Assembly (NCBI GenBank): GCA_030431355.1
Contig: JAUIJG010000091.1
Coordinates: 1-14,498 of the forward strand
Origin: a bacterium
GTDB lineage: Bacteria; Cyanobacteriota; Vampirovibrionia; Obscuribacterales; Obscuribacteraceae
DNA: 14,498 nt
Reading direction: 5' to 3'
A program made the translations under genes and the position numbers. Under the pieces are notes generated by a model that saw only the letters and a program-made list of their open reading frames with translations, was not told the origin of the DNA and searched no databases. Positions 6,761 to 14,104 of this stretch are shown piece after piece (position 1 is the stretch's first letter; every line of letters starts with the position of its first letter).

Positions 6761-8065
6761 TTACTTGACCGGCATCAGTTCTTTGATAGCGGAGATGCGT
6801 TCGGAAATTTCATCGGGGTAGACCAGCCAATTGGATTCATAGTCACCTTTTACAAGCGCATCAACAGCCAGGGATACTCTGGAAAGCTCCTTGACGCCGT
6901 CCTCTGTTCTTATCATTATATTGGTCTGGGGATTGTCCGCTTCCGGTCGATAGTAGTCGTAGGGACGAAATCCTGTGGATTCTATGCCCACATAGTAGTC
7001 CGGGTCGAGACCGGCATCCCTGGTCAGTCTCCGGGCTTCACCTTCTATGTCTCTGCTTAGCCTTTTCTCCAGGGTGGTAATTCTTATGGCTTTGAATAGT
7101 TTACGATTGAGAAAGCGGGAAGCCAGATCCGAAAGGATGGGATCTTTGTCTCTGAGCCACATTTTGATGTGATAGGTGAGTTGAACATCATCGAGATGGA
7201 GATAGTCTTTGACTTCGAGCTCTTCCCCGGAGAGCCACTTTCTTGTAGGCTCATCCATGAAGTTAATTGGTTCGCTGCGGTTATTCATGATGTATCGGGC
7301 TCGCCGAATTATCTTAGCTAAAAGAGTGCGAGCAGCCAGGTTCTTCCTATGGTAGTAAACCTGGGCATACATGCTGAACCGGGCAAATAGATAATCTTCG
7401 ACTGCCACCTGGCCTTTTTCTCCGGCAACAATCATTCTTTCGTTGGATTCGTCGATCTCCATGGAGCGGAGTATTCTCTGGAGGGCGAACAAACCATATT
7501 TGGTGCCGGTCATGTAGCTGTCCCGGAGGAGATAATCGAATCGATCGCAGTCCAGTTGGCTGGAAACCATGTGAGATACGTATTTGGGGCTGAAATTTTT
7601 CTTGAGCACGTTGACGATTTTGTCAGCAAGCTGGTTATCTTCACTGAAATTATCCAGCACTTCTCTGACCCTGGTGTCTTCGCTGACTATTCTGCAAGAC
7701 CAATTTTCGTGGTCATAGCAAAGTATTTGTTCGGTCACATGGGAATAAGGACCGTGACCGATATCATGGAGCAAAGCCGAGGCCAGTATCAGAGGACGAT
7801 ACTCCTGGATAGAAGGATGTTTCTCCTGGAGTTGCTCCACAAGCCGGGCAGCGACGTGCATAACACCCACGGAGTGGGTGAAACGGGAGCCTTCTGCCCC
7901 TTGGAAAGTGAAATAGGATACCCCTAGCTGTCCTACTCTTCTGAGCCTTTGAAACTCTTCGGTGTCGATGAGGTCTATGATCAAATTTTCGGCCGGGTTC
8001 TTCCGGTCGAGGACAATGTCCTGGTGGATGGGATCTAAATAAGTTCTTTTCTTAGATTTGATCAT
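6761..8065 (-). CDS. HD-domain phosphohydrolase, SAMHD1/dNTPase-like
   Basis: This 434-residue protein has an HD domain of the SAMHD1/dGTPase-like kind. RFTHSVGVMHVA (about 61-72, first metal His about 64), LLHDIGHGPYSH (about 98-109, the HD pair at 100-101) and SQLDCDRFDYLLRDSYMTG (about 169-187, with the metal Asp at about 174) together give the H...HD...D metal-binding set. Proteins of this group hydrolyse dNTPs to deoxynucleosides and triphosphate, though many bacterial members are untested. The C-terminal half (about 190-434) is helical, with a conserved DEPTRKWLSGEE segment, as in full-length family members. ATG at 8065 has no clear Shine-Dalgarno; a 7-bp hairpin sits just upstream instead. 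It is the first gene of the minus-strand cluster leading into ffh. Confidence 0.88.
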   Translation of the reverse strand: MIKSKKRTYLDPIHQDIVLDRKNPAENLIIDLIDTEEFQRLRRVGQLGVSYFTFQGAEGSRFTHSVGVMHVAARLVEQLQEKHPSIQEYRPLILASALLHDIGHGPYSHVTEQILCYDHENWSCRIVSEDTRVREVLDNFSEDNQLADKIVNVLKKNFSPKYVSHMVSSQLDCDRFDYLLRDSYMTGTKYGLFALQRILRSMEIDESNERMIVAGEKGQVAVEDYLFARFSMYAQVYYHRKNLAARTLLAKIIRRARYIMNNRSEPINFMDEPTRKWLSGEELEVKDYLHLDDVQLTYHIKMWLRDKDPILSDLASRFLNRKLFKAIRITTLEKRLSRDIEGEARRLTRDAGLDPDYYVGIESTGFRPYDYYRPEADNPQTNIMIRTEDGVKELSRVSLAVDALVKGDYESNWLVYPDEISERISAIKELMPVK

Positions 8066-8075
8066 AAGCTATCTG

Positions 8076-8097
8076 ATGACCACAAATTGCTGGTCAT
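8076..8097 (-). promoter_or_regulatory. Perfect 7-bp inverted repeat in the HD gene leader
   Basis: ATGACCA (8076-8082) and TGGTCAT (8091-8097) form a perfect inverted repeat with an 8-base spacer. In the leader RNA of the HD gene it would fold into a hairpin ending ten bases before the ATG, where a Shine-Dalgarno is expected but none is seen. It could equally be an operator. There is no T-run, so it is not a terminator. Confidence 0.35.
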
Positions 8098-8120
8098 GAT
8101 CTTCTATCTCCAGATATCCT

Positions 8121-8151
8121 ATTATACTGACGATTGTAGACATGTTCTCAA
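8121..8151 (-). promoter_or_regulatory. Candidate promoter of the HD-ffh-rpsP cluster
   Basis: On the minus strand TTGAGA (8151-8146, 5/6 consensus) is followed by 19 bases and a perfect TATAAT (8126-8121). The spacer is two longer than ideal. Transcription would start near 8114, giving a leader of about 48 bases before the HD gene. The same DNA read on the plus strand holds TATACT (8123-8128), a possible -10 for the divergent membrane protein gene, but no good -35 accompanies it. Confidence 0.5.
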
Positions 8152-8160
8152 ATTTAAGGC

Positions 8161-9096
8161 TTGCTTACTGAATCCCAAGACAATTTCTATATGTTTGATC
8201 TTCCTGACAGCCCCCGTTCTTTAGGAGACCTGGTCGGTCTCGGATTTCGGCTCATCCGGAAAAACTGGAAATTTGTAATCTCAATATTTCTTGTTCCTTC
8301 CTTGATTTTCAGCCTGGCGATGGCCGGGGTGGAATTTTGTTTCGTGCATTGGGCTGGGGCTCAGTCCATGGATGTGAACTGGTTTGTAATCCACATGGCG
8401 GCCGGATTCGCCCTGGCAATTATCATGATCGCCTGCCAGTGGGAGATTGCCCTCAGGTCCTGTGCCTATATCAGATGTGTATTGAATAGCGAAATCGCGT
8501 ATGAAGATTGTTATGCTTATGCCCGGCGCAGGCAGTGGCCGGTAATGGTTGTCTACGGGGTCAGTTTTTTGTTTCCTGTCCTGGTCCTGGTTGTATGGAT
8601 GGTTCTGTTTTTGCTGACCATTAATCTAGGCAAATTTGGGCTCATAGGCAAAGTGCTGGCTATTTTCTTTGGATTTCTAGAAGGGCTTTCATTTGTGGCA
8701 GCCTTCAGCTTCACCATGCTCTACACGGCATTGTGTTTTGTCAGTATTTCGGACGCGGAGGTCTCTGCCCGGAAGGCCCTTTCTAACGGCTACCAACTTT
8801 CTGTCAGCGCCTTGCCCCGGGGGCTTTCCTACGTATGCCTTCTGGCCGCTTCTATTTTTATCCTCACCCTGCCTCTCTATATGCCGGTAATTCTGCTTGG
8901 AGTTTGGGAGGGGTATGTTCAGGGGCGGATGGAGGATATTCAGTTCCCTCTTTATTTGAGAGCCCTGGAAGCTGCCAGTAGCTGCGCAATAAACATTATT
9001 TCCCTGGGGGTGGCTCTTTCCGGCGTCACATTTTACTTTCGTGACGTGAAAATGAGACGGCAGGGTCTGGATATCCTGGAAGCGATGAAGCGATAG
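8161..9096 (+). CDS. Polytopic membrane protein of unknown function
   Basis: I do not recognise this protein as a member of a named enzyme family. Its 311 residues contain about six hydrophobic segments that look like membrane spans (roughly 37-58, 73-95, 131-156, 163-192, 222-250 and 278-298). The short polar N-terminus has a motif (SPRSLGDLVGLGFRLIRKNW) often seen ahead of the first span in Gram-positive and cyanobacterial integral membrane proteins related to the membrane domain of glycerophosphodiester phosphodiesterases; this likeness is weak. The start is uncertain: TTG at 8161 has AAGG only one base away, while ATG at 8191 (residue 11) has no clear ribosome binding site. It is divergent from the HD gene and converges on treZ with 12 bases between stops. 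Confidence 0.75.
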   Translation: MLTESQDNFYMFDLPDSPRSLGDLVGLGFRLIRKNWKFVISIFLVPSLIFSLAMAGVEFCFVHWAGAQSMDVNWFVIHMAAGFALAIIMIACQWEIALRSCAYIRCVLNSEIAYEDCYAYARRRQWPVMVVYGVSFLFPVLVLVVWMVLFLLTINLGKFGLIGKVLAIFFGFLEGLSFVAAFSFTMLYTALCFVSISDAEVSARKALSNGYQLSVSALPRGLSYVCLLAASIFILTLPLYMPVILLGVWEGYVQGRMEDIQFPLYLRALEAASSCAINIISLGVALSGVTFYFRDVKMRRQGLDILEAMKR

Positions 9097-9108
9097 TATC
9101 GTATCTGG

Positions 9109-10968
9109 TTATCTATCTACAAACCAGATCACCGACCAGGGCAGTGCGCTTCCCATGTTTATTTCTCTGCTGGCGTTAGCGGGAGTCTGGAAGAGAATGT
9201 TCTCTTCTTTAAACTCGCTCTCGGTAAATAGAGGGGCGGGATTGCCCTGATCGTTCAGATTGGCGATCAGTCTTAGGGCGCCTCCTGATTTGAGCGGCCA
9301 GACTACTTTGAGGAGTCCTTCCTCAAGAATTTTCCAACTCGCTTTGCCGGTCTCAATATCGCCAATAATAGGCATGATTGAACGTTTGCGTAATTCCAGC
9401 AGTAACTTATAAAAGCCGAACCACTTTTGATGTTCAGGGGTTTCAAGATCGCCCCAGTTCAAGCGGGATTCGATAAAGGTTTTTTCAGAGCAGGGGTCAG
9501 GAATTTTGCTTTTTAATGCTTCATCCTGGAACTGTTCGAATTTGCCGAACTCTCTCAATCGTCCTTCTCTGACAGATTCGGCAAGGTCCGTATTGAAGTC
9601 TGCAAACCAGCAGAAATTTGACCTGGAGCCCCATTCCTCTCCCATGAAGAGCATGGGGATGGTGGGGGATAAAAGGATGATGCCTACTATGGCTCGTACA
9701 GCCTCCTCTTCCGCCAGGCTTGTGATGCGCTCACCGAATGCCCGGTTGCCAACCTGGTCGTGGTTCTGGGTAAACGCGATAAAAGCAGTCGGAGGCAAGT
9801 GCGCGCTCGGCGTTCCTCTCTTTTTCTCGCCCCAGTAAGTGGAGTGCTGTCCCTGGAAGCTATATCCTTCCGCCAGGGAACGGCCGAGATGCTCAAGGGC
9901 GCTCATATTGGAAGTGTCGGCGTTGAAATCTTTGTAGTAGCCGGTGTCTTCGCCGGTGACCAGGACATGGCAGGCATGGTGAATATCATCGCTCCACTGG
10001 GAGTCGTATAATCCGGCTTCACCAATGGTAGTGCCCAGGAAATTGGCGTTGTTCGAGACGTTCTCCAGAATGAGGTGGATATGCCTGTCTTTGCCCGGTC
10101 CGTTGCGAACAGCTTCCGAAATTTCTGTCAGTAAGTGTTTGTCGGAGTTGTCTATGATACTGTCTATGGCATCAAATCTTAAACCGTCAAATCTGAACTC
10201 AGTGAGCCAGTAGAGTACGTTGTCTATGGCAAACTGTCTCACATACTCGCTGAACTTTCCATCGTAGTTTATGCTATTGCCCCAGGGCGTCTGGTTTTGA
10301 GCATTGAAGAAATTTTGGGCGTAGACGTACATGTAATTGCCGTCAGGTCCGAAGTGGTTGTAGACCACGTCGAGAAATACCATTAATCCTCTTTTATGAG
10401 CTTCATTGACAAGCTCTTTCAAATCTTCCGGGCTACCGTAACAGCGGGCAGGAGAGTAGGGTAGTACTCCGTCATAGCCCCAGTTGAATTCTCCGGGAAA
10501 GTCGGCGAGGGGAAGTAGTTCTATGGCTGTGATTCCCAACAGATCTAAATATGGCAGCTTTTCGATTATGCCCTGGTAATTTCCTTCGGGGCTGAAAGTT
10601 CCAGGATGAAGCTCATAAATCACAGCTTCGTTCCAGGGGCGCCCCTGCCAGTCTTCATCGTCCCATTTAAAAGCGAGAGGATTGACTAGTTGGCTGGGAC
10701 CATGCACCCCTTCCGGCTGGAATCGGGAAGCCGGGTCCGGGACAGCCAGCTCGCCATCCATGACAAACTGATAACGACTGCCGTTCTTTGCTTCCGGGAC
10801 GGTTAGCTCGAACCAGCCATGCTCGGTAGGATTAAGCTCTTTGGTCCCGTTTTTGTTTCCGTTTAACTTCAGTTCTACCTTTTTAGCGCCGGGAGCCCAT
10901 ATGCGAAATTCCGCGCCACCATCTTTGAGGAGTCTGGGACCGAATTTCGTTTCATATTTATAGTACAT
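9109..10968 (-). CDS. treZ: Malto-oligosyltrehalose trehalohydrolase (TreZ)
   Basis: TreZ cleaves the alpha-1,4 bond next to the trehalose unit of maltooligosyltrehalose, releasing trehalose; the substrate is made from glycogen-type glucans by TreY. The 619 residues cover an N-terminal beta-sandwich (EFRIWAPGAKKVELKL, about 20-35) and a family GH13 barrel with DVVYNH (200-205), the nucleophile in GLRFDAID (Asp about 266), the acid/base in LILEN (Glu about 302) and the third Asp in QNHDQVGN (about 404). YDSQWSDDIHHACHVLVTGE (about 321-340) and FNWGYDGVLPYSP (161-173) separate TreZ from branching and debranching enzymes. ATG at 10968 follows AGGAAA. No treY or treX is in the window. It is 52 bases after the membrane protein gene on the same strand, probably one transcript. 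Confidence 0.94.
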   Translation of the reverse strand: MYYKYETKFGPRLLKDGGAEFRIWAPGAKKVELKLNGNKNGTKELNPTEHGWFELTVPEAKNGSRYQFVMDGELAVPDPASRFQPEGVHGPSQLVNPLAFKWDDEDWQGRPWNEAVIYELHPGTFSPEGNYQGIIEKLPYLDLLGITAIELLPLADFPGEFNWGYDGVLPYSPARCYGSPEDLKELVNEAHKRGLMVFLDVVYNHFGPDGNYMYVYAQNFFNAQNQTPWGNSINYDGKFSEYVRQFAIDNVLYWLTEFRFDGLRFDAIDSIIDNSDKHLLTEISEAVRNGPGKDRHIHLILENVSNNANFLGTTIGEAGLYDSQWSDDIHHACHVLVTGEDTGYYKDFNADTSNMSALEHLGRSLAEGYSFQGQHSTYWGEKKRGTPSAHLPPTAFIAFTQNHDQVGNRAFGERITSLAEEEAVRAIVGIILLSPTIPMLFMGEEWGSRSNFCWFADFNTDLAESVREGRLREFGKFEQFQDEALKSKIPDPCSEKTFIESRLNWGDLETPEHQKWFGFYKLLLELRKRSIMPIIGDIETGKASWKILEEGLLKVVWPLKSGGALRLIANLNDQGNPAPLFTESEFKEENILFQTPANASREINMGSALPWSVIWFVDR

Positions 10969-11020
10969 GGCATGTTTCCTGCTTTTGTTTTCTGTGTTTC
11001 AGTCTGTTGATTTTGGGAAC

Positions 11021-11506
11021 TCAGTCTTCTTCTCTTTTGCTTAAGGGCGGTGTTATCAGCGACAAAAGGGCAAATACAATGGAAGCGCCGAAGACGGCTC
11101 TGGAGGTTTCGTGCAATTTGTGGAATTTAGCGTGGGCTTCCTGGTCTGTTCTTATGGAGGGCAAGAGTTTTTCCATGGGGGGCACGATGCCGAAGGCAAA
11201 AATAAGGGCGGTTGTGGCACAAAGAAAACTGAGGACATAGCGGAGTAACCTCGGTTTGTCCATCGCTTTCTTTTTCCGGCTGAGGAAATGAGCTACCTCT
11301 GAGCCCAACAACACTAAAGCTGCACCGGCAGCCACTTTTCCGAATTGGATGAATGCCGGTCCGTTTCTGAAAGCGGCTTCACTCACCTCTACTCCGTTTG
11401 CTTTGGCTGCTTTCACCAAAACTATCGCCACAAAGACAACGGCGGCGGATCCGCCGAATAAAACAGCCAGTGAAATTAGTCTTGATGTTTCTGCTATTTT
11501 TTGCAT
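11021..11506 (-). CDS. Four-helix membrane protein, DUF4149/TMEM205-like
   Basis: With ATG at 11506 the product is 161 residues with four probable membrane spans (about 9-32, 54-75, 88-110 and 133-153). The end of the third span and the following loop, with VPPMEKLLPS then FHKLHETSRAVFG, resemble the DUF4149/TMEM205-like family, whose function is not established. The frame stays open upstream to 11662, but that extension runs into the redoxin gene and reads as unrelated polar sequence, whereas ATG 11506 has AAGG about ten bases before it and puts the first span near the N-terminus. It lies between redoxin and treZ, all on the minus strand. No metal or catalytic motif is evident. Confidence 0.78.
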   Translation of the reverse strand: MQKIAETSRLISLAVLFGGSAAVVFVAIVLVKAAKANGVEVSEAAFRNGPAFIQFGKVAAGAALVLLGSEVAHFLSRKKKAMDKPRLLRYVLSFLCATTALIFAFGIVPPMEKLLPSIRTDQEAHAKFHKLHETSRAVFGASIVFALLSLITPPLSKREED

Positions 11507-11561
11507 TTTTTCTACCTTGTTAAATGGAGGACCTGACCCGGGTCCATCTCTACTTAGATCC

Positions 11562-12056
11562 TCATCCGGGGCGATAAGCCGGAACTTGATCCGACTCGGT
11601 GAATAGTGAAACTTTCTTCTCAGTCCCGGTCGGAGAAGCGCAGCGGTTGTTAATGTACTCAAGAACGTCTCTTTCGAATCCGATCATGTTTTTCTCAACC
11701 CGACCGTCTTCGCCGTTGATAACAAATAGGCTTGGCACGTTTGTTAGTTCAAAGTCTCTTGTTATCTCCAGGTCGGTATCCAGCAAGATAGGAAAGGTTA
11801 GTAGGTTCTCTTCCTGAAACGTCCTGGTCTCTTCCTTGTCGTCCTGGCTGATTGCGAAGAGAGGAAGAGTTGGATTCAGCTGTTTAAGCCTCTCTAAATA
11901 AGGAGCGGTCATCTGGCAGACCGGGCAGGAGCTTTTCAAAAAGGCAATCACGGCAAAACCAGTTTGCTTTGCCGCCTCTAGAGGGTTATGCGATTTATCT
12001 TCCAGGTCCCGAAGAATTATCTTCGGAACCCTTTCTCCTTCCTGCATACTGGTCAT
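11562..12056 (-). CDS. Thioredoxin-fold redoxin (AhpC/TSA or TlpA-like) with CPVC motif
   Basis: This 164-residue cytoplasmic-looking protein (no signal peptide) has a thioredoxin fold: FAVIAFLKSSCPVC (about 34-47) with a CPVC pair at 44 and 47, the FAISQDDKEE segment (about 67-76), FPILLDTDLEITRDFEL (about 88-104) and the cis-proline in NVPSLFVI (Pro about 108). The DxxxExTxxFELxxVPxxFVI arrangement matches redoxins of the AhpC/TSA and TlpA/ResA groups, which reduce disulfides or peroxides. The C-terminal 25 residues are extra. ATG at 12056 is used here; a second ATG nine bases on is possible, and neither has a strong Shine-Dalgarno. A weak TTGCCG-16-TATTAA promoter-like pair lies upstream. 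It leads the group redoxin, membrane protein, treZ. Confidence 0.86.
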   Translation of the reverse strand: MTSMQEGERVPKIILRDLEDKSHNPLEAAKQTGFAVIAFLKSSCPVCQMTAPYLERLKQLNPTLPLFAISQDDKEETRTFQEENLLTFPILLDTDLEITRDFELTNVPSLFVINGEDGRVEKNMIGFERDVLEYINNRCASPTGTEKKVSLFTESDQVPAYRPG

Positions 12057-12518
12057 GGTTGAAAATATCAGCCTCGGACAAAATTCCCGGTAATTTTATC
12101 GTCTTTCTCCTCTTCTGATCCTGATCTTAGAAGTCCTTGCTTAATACGATAACGAACCTGTTCGGCAATAGGGCGCCATTACTTGCGTTGGGAGAATTGT
12201 ATTTTCGGCTCATGTTACAAGTAGAATAGAAGCTGTCGCATGGCACAGGCAAGAATAAACAAGCATGAACACTCGTGTTTTGGCTTTAGAAGATATTGAC
12301 AGGGCTACAAAGTGCTCGCAGCACCCGGGTTTGCTCCAGATGATGATTGAGCGCTGCAGTCAAATGGTCCTGATGAGCTTCTAGGCAGAGTGACCAATGC
12401 AATAAGGACAATGAGATTCGAAGGTCATCCCTGGGTTGCCTAGCAAGATGAGTATCATCAGGCACAAGAAGGTTCCAGTAGTGCTTGGCTGCCAGGACTT
12501 TGTGCTGATTAGAATTGA
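12057..12518. other. Gene-poor stretch, no supported coding
   Basis: No frame on either strand stays open long enough to be convincing. Short plus-strand frames exist (ATG at 12240, 12265 and 12448, giving 19-39 residues), and some pieces look protein-like, for example DELLGRVTNAIRTMRFEGHPW near 12375-12440, but stops interrupt them at about chance frequency. A bulged inverted repeat (CTTCT...AGAAG, near 12111-12133) is present. I read this as decayed or non-coding sequence. Confidence 0.4.
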
Positions 12519-12662
12519 GTATGGAGACGATCCTACGAAAGCTATATTACTGGCCGGGCCATAGCCAAACTGACTGGTTGTTCTCGAAATACAGTGAAGA
12601 AGCACTCTGATATCTGGCTGCAAAGTGGATCGGGCGTATATAACCTGGGGGTAAGGGGGGGG
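12519..12662 (+). pseudogene. Helix-turn-helix remnant, apparently frameshifted at a G8 tract
   Basis: From 12519 the plus strand reads an open stretch without a start codon whose middle, GRAIAKLTGCSRNTVKKH, looks like a helix-turn-helix of the kind found at the N-terminus of transposases and DNA-binding regulators. An in-frame stop lies at 12516-12518. The frame runs into a tract of eight G at 12655-12662. One additional G would join it to the long charged frame that continues to 13024. The parent could be a transposase or regulator; no DDE catalytic core is visible. A sequencing error in the G tract is also possible. Confidence 0.35.
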
Positions 12663-12763
12663 ATCTTGGTCTGGTTTCGGAGGAAAAGAAAGAAGAATTC
12701 AAGGTTTCCGAAGTAGAGGGAGAGATTTCGCAAAAAGCTGATTTAGAAATCCCTTCTGAAAAA

Positions 12764-13024
12764 GTGAGTGTTATTAAGGAGCTGGCTCCTCATGAGGGTT
12801 TGGAAGGACTGGTCCTCTCTGGTTTGGGCTTAGCAGAGTCGAAAAAAGAAGAAGATGAGGCAACTACCCAAGGGAGAAATAAAAAGCTTTCTCAGGGCAA
12901 TCTAGAGACTGGATGCGAAGCGATCCAACTGGTGATCGATCTGGCGGATTGGGTTTCAAAAAAAGAGAGGGTAGGGGCCCGCCTTAGGCAGAAAAAAGGC
13001 GATTACCTTTCAATCATCCATTGA
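12764..13024 (+). CDS. Hypothetical charged protein, perhaps the 3' part of a broken gene
   Basis: I do not recognise this 86-residue product. It starts at GTG, has no good ribosome binding site, and is rich in Lys, Glu and Ser, with no membrane span. The frame is open upstream to about 12642, just before the G8 tract, and that upstream part reads naturally (GLVSEEKKEEFKVSEVEGEI), which suggests the GTG is not a true start and that this is the tail of a longer, frameshifted gene including the helix-turn-helix remnant. The C-terminus (LVIDLADWVSKKERVGARLRQKK is its flavour) is helical. Its last 22 bases overlap the end of the convergent minus-strand gene. Whether it is expressed is doubtful. 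Confidence 0.3.
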   Translation: MSVIKELAPHEGLEGLVLSGLGLAESKKEEDEATTQGRNKKLSQGNLETGCEAIQLVIDLADWVSKKERVGARLRQKKGDYLSIIH

Positions 13025-13380
13025 TTGAGACTGGCTTCTTTTATCTTTTTATCGAGTTTTGTTCTATCGTAAGCTTTAGTTATTTTGCCGTCTCTGGCTA
13101 CGAATTGATAGTGTTTCTTGTGGTACCACAGAGTAGTTTGCTTTCCAGATTTGTAAGTTGAATTAGGTTTGCCAAATACTTTTATCACCTCAGATATTGG
13201 TTTTCCAATCCATTCCTTGCGCCAGTGGCCTAAACCAATATTGTACGAAGACTCTGGAGTAATCTCTTGCCAAAAGTCTTCTTCCAATAAGCGGAGCCCT
13301 GAGAACCAGAGAAAGCCGAAAGCAAAAGTGCTGAGCACTATCACGACTGCTACTTCTTTGAAGCTTAACTTTCTCATCAT
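13003..13380 (-). CDS. Small membrane-anchored protein with SmpA/OmlA-like segment
   Basis: This 125-residue protein has an N-terminal hydrophobic helix (about 9-28) preceded by Lys/Arg, so it is probably an inner-membrane-anchored or exported protein. The soluble part has a segment, KEWIGKPISEVIKVFGKPNS (about 55-74) followed by TTLWYHKKHYQFVARDGKI (about 82-100), that resembles the SmpA/OmlA (BamE-like) pattern of a Gly-x-x-hydrophobic helix, a G-K-P turn and strands with aromatic residues. That likeness is by pattern only. There is no lipobox cysteine, unlike BamE. ATG at 13380 is followed directly by a second ATG; no strong ribosome binding site precedes them. It stands alone, and its 3' end overlaps the plus-strand hypothetical frame by 22 bases. 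Confidence 0.6.
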   Translation of the reverse strand: MMRKLSFKEVAVVIVLSTFAFGFLWFSGLRLLEEDFWQEITPESSYNIGLGHWRKEWIGKPISEVIKVFGKPNSTYKSGKQTTLWYHKKHYQFVARDGKITKAYDRTKLDKKIKEASLNQWMIER

Positions 13381-13633
13381 TAGAACTATTCTTGCTAAAC
13401 ATGAAAGTTATGTCAATAACTGAAATGGCTCAGACCAAACTACCCCTAATATAGTCAAACCTATACCCCACGAGTTTATTGGGTTTTAAATTCTGTGACT
13501 GGAAACTGATGTGCCCCAGGGCGTTAGGTGGTGTCAGATGTGGTGGTAAAACATTGCTTCTTGTCTGACCTATTGTGCATTAGTCCCCGTTCTACTAGCC
13601 CTGAGGTCAATCCATCTATACTCTTGCTGTACT
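13381..13633. other. Intergenic region without supported genes
   Basis: This AT-richer spacer separates the divergent small membrane protein and nucleotidyltransferase genes. It holds a short inverted repeat, TATAG (13450-13454) and CTATA (13461-13465), near the middle. I see no convincing promoter. The expected 5' end of the nucleotidyltransferase gene would fall at its right edge, but no ATG, GTG or TTG is found in the right frame after the stop at 13547-13549. Confidence 0.45.
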
Positions 13634-14104
13634 CTTGAAGAAAAGAAGATCATAGGGAAGTACGCCATTGGTGGCGCGGTTGGTGTTATCTTTTACGCAG
13701 AACCCACCGCAACCTACGACCTCGATATCTTCTGTATTCTCCAACATTCAGAAGCAGGGTTGATAAACCTTGGTCCTCTATACGACTATTTGGTGAGGCA
13801 ACAAGGCTATAAGACTGAAGGTGAGCATATAGTGATAGAGGGCATTCCTGTGCAATTTCTTGAGCCAGGAACAGACCTTCTAATAGAAGCACTACAGAAT
13901 GCTGACGAAAGAGAGTTTGATGGGGTTCCGACACGTGTCTTCCAGTATGAGTATTTATTGGCAATAATGGTTGAGACTGGACGTGCCAAAGACAAGACCA
14001 GAATAAACCAGGCTGTAGAATCAGCAGAGCCTGACCGTCAAAAGTTAAATGAAATCCTTGAAAAGCATGGATTGCTTGACAAGTGGGCTAGAATAGTTGA
14101 ATGA
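13634..14104 (+). CDS. Minimal nucleotidyltransferase, AbiEii/MNT-like, 5' end defective or unusual
   Basis: The frame encodes a small DNA polymerase beta-type nucleotidyltransferase: EEKKIIGKYAIGGAVGV with the GG motif at 13670-13675, then FYAEPTATYDLDIF with the DxD metal-binding acids at 13718-13720 and 13724-13726, then VQFLEPGTDLLIEAL and FQYEYLLAIMVETGRAKDKTR. These match nucleotidyltransferases related to AbiEii and MNT toxins or antitoxins. The TTG at 13760 would omit the GG and DxD motifs, so it cannot start an active enzyme, yet no ATG, GTG or TTG occurs in frame between the stop at 13547 and the GG motif. Either the 5' end is lost or frameshifted, or a rare start such as ATC or ATA is used. 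It overlaps the next gene by four bases (ATGA). Confidence 0.7.
   Translation, partial: LEEKKIIGKYAIGGAVGVIFYAEPTATYDLDIFCILQHSEAGLINLGPLYDYLVRQQGYKTEGEHIVIEGIPVQFLEPGTDLLIEALQNADEREFDGVPTRVFQYEYLLAIMVETGRAKDKTRINQAVESAEPDRQKLNEILEKHGLLDKWARIVE

Noticed and set aside
7556..7927. 123-residue plus-strand frame opposite the HD gene
   Set aside because: It lies antisense over the catalytic HD motifs and has no independent support.
11507..11662. Upstream extension of the four-helix membrane protein to 11662
   Set aside because: It would overlap the redoxin by 101 bases and adds unrelated polar sequence; ATG 11506 with AAGG upstream gives the normal topology.
12381..12623. 80-residue minus-strand frame in the gene-poor stretch
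   Set aside because: It is the complement of the helix-turn-helix remnant and reads as low-quality sequence with scattered Cys and Ser; there is no ribosome binding site.
13760..13762. TTG as the nucleotidyltransferase start
   Set aside because: It would remove the GG and DxD catalytic motifs that are clearly encoded in frame just upstream.
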